Below, in pieces: positions 6,390-6,923 of a stretch of 6,923 bases of DNA. Every line of letters starts with the position of its first letter. Position 1 is the stretch's first letter. The stretch is from Arcobacter sp. UBA7394 (lineage in GTDB: Bacteria > Campylobacterota > Campylobacteria > Campylobacterales > Arcobacteraceae). Position numbers and translations under genes: made by a program. The stretch is from the NCBI GenBank assembly GCA_002470185.1, contig DKNG01000260.1:42799-49721 (forward strand), given 5' to 3'. Below the pieces are notes generated by a model. It was not told where the DNA came from. It saw only the letters and a program-made list of their open reading frames with translations, and made no database searches.

Positions 6390-6923
6390 TTATTTTATAG
6401 ATGTATAGGAATTACCTTCAATTGGATTAATTAGGATTCCTTTTTTTGTTTTAAATTTTATAGGTATTGATTCTCTACTTTCATGATTAATCGTTTTATA
6501 TACTATGAAATGTAAATGAGCCCCATTGTTATATCCTGTTGAGCCTGACTTGGCTAATAAATCACCTCTTTTTACATAATCTCCAACTTTTACATATAAA
6601 CTATTGTATTTTAAGTGATTGTATACAGCATAAGTATTATCGGGGTGTTTAATTATAATCTTATTTGCTTTTCCTAGAAACTTTTTATCATTACCACCTT
6701 CTTTAGAATCGCTTTTTGTATTTACAACTAAACCTTCTCTACTTGCAAATACTTTCACTCCTTCTTTCATATCAAAATCTATTGCATATAAAGAGTTGTT
6801 TTTATGAGTAAAGTATCCGTCAAATCCTTGGCTAACTCTTTGTTTTGTATTTAATTCATATGGAAGTCTATATAAATAACTATCATCGTGTACAGCATTT
6901 TTTGTTCCTAAAACCCATTTATA
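6390..6923 (-). CDS. M23-family (LytM-like) zinc metallopeptidase, C-terminal part, N-terminus off the window edge
   Basis: This is a probable periplasmic cell-wall endopeptidase that cuts peptide cross-links of peptidoglycan. The minus-strand frame stays open to the right edge, giving 177 residues. An internal ATG at 6770 is not the start, because family homology begins well upstream. Numbering from the first codon in the window: RVSQGFDGYFTHKNNSLYAIDF holds the first ligands H40 and D49 (H-x8-D, as in the SH...YAIDF subfamily). H103 lies in AVYNHLKYN, followed by VKVGDYVKRGDLLAKSGSTG and then GAHLHF with H136 and H138. By analogy with LytM, H40, D49 and H138 bind zinc, while H103 and H136 are catalytic. 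All are present, so the enzyme is predicted to be active. The signal peptide and any N-terminal domain cannot be seen. It lies upstream of the TPR gene on the same strand. Confidence 0.9.
   Translation of the reverse strand, partial: YKWVLGTKNAVHDDSYLYRLPYELNTKQRVSQGFDGYFTHKNNSLYAIDFDMKEGVKVFASREGLVVNTKSDSKEGGNDKKFLGKANKIIIKHPDNTYAVYNHLKYNSLYVKVGDYVKRGDLLAKSGSTGYNNGAHLHFIVYKTINHESRESIPIKFKTKKGILINPIEGNSYTSIK

Overview
The window is very AT-rich. Its gene content, short intergenic gaps and AAGGAG-like ribosome binding sites fit a Campylobacterota genome, most likely an Arcobacter-like (Arcobacteraceae) bacterium. That is an inference from composition and protein style, not a proven taxon. No mobile element, CRISPR array, tRNA or rRNA is visible.

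Layout, left to right. (1) Positions 1-839, minus strand: the N-terminal 279 codons of a BCCT-family osmolyte transporter, whose C-terminus lies off the left edge. It has no usable ATG and appears to start at a TTG with a good Shine-Dalgarno (SD) sequence. (2) Positions 840-1135: a divergent control region with a phased A-tract block, a 31-bp near-perfect palindrome overlapping a TATAAT box, and a nested leader hairpin just before the proV ribosome binding site. (3) Positions 1136-4324, plus strand: a complete ProU-type glycine betaine/proline betaine ABC importer, proV-proW-proX, with overlapping genes and a hairpin terminator after proX. (4) Positions 4394-5443, plus strand: a zinc-independent MDR-family oxidoreductase of unknown substrate. 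(5) Positions 5462-6322, minus strand: a convergent gene for a secreted or membrane-anchored TPR protein, sharing a bidirectional terminator that overlaps both stop codons. (6) Positions 6390-6923, minus strand: the C-terminal part of an M23 (LytM-like) zinc endopeptidase, with its N-terminus off the right edge.

Functionally, the left two thirds form an osmoprotectant-uptake locus. A sodium-motif BCCT carrier and an ATP-driven ProU importer are transcribed divergently from one compact region containing a probable operator, so they may be co-regulated. The right third (oxidoreductase, TPR protein, cell-wall peptidase) has no evident link to osmolyte uptake.

The proteins themselves belong to known families. 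The parts most worth a second look are non-coding or concern start sites: the divergent operator with four TTACAT/ATGTAA half-sites, the structured proV leader, and an apparent ATT start codon for proV supported by its SD and by family length. I found no convincing new multi-gene system.
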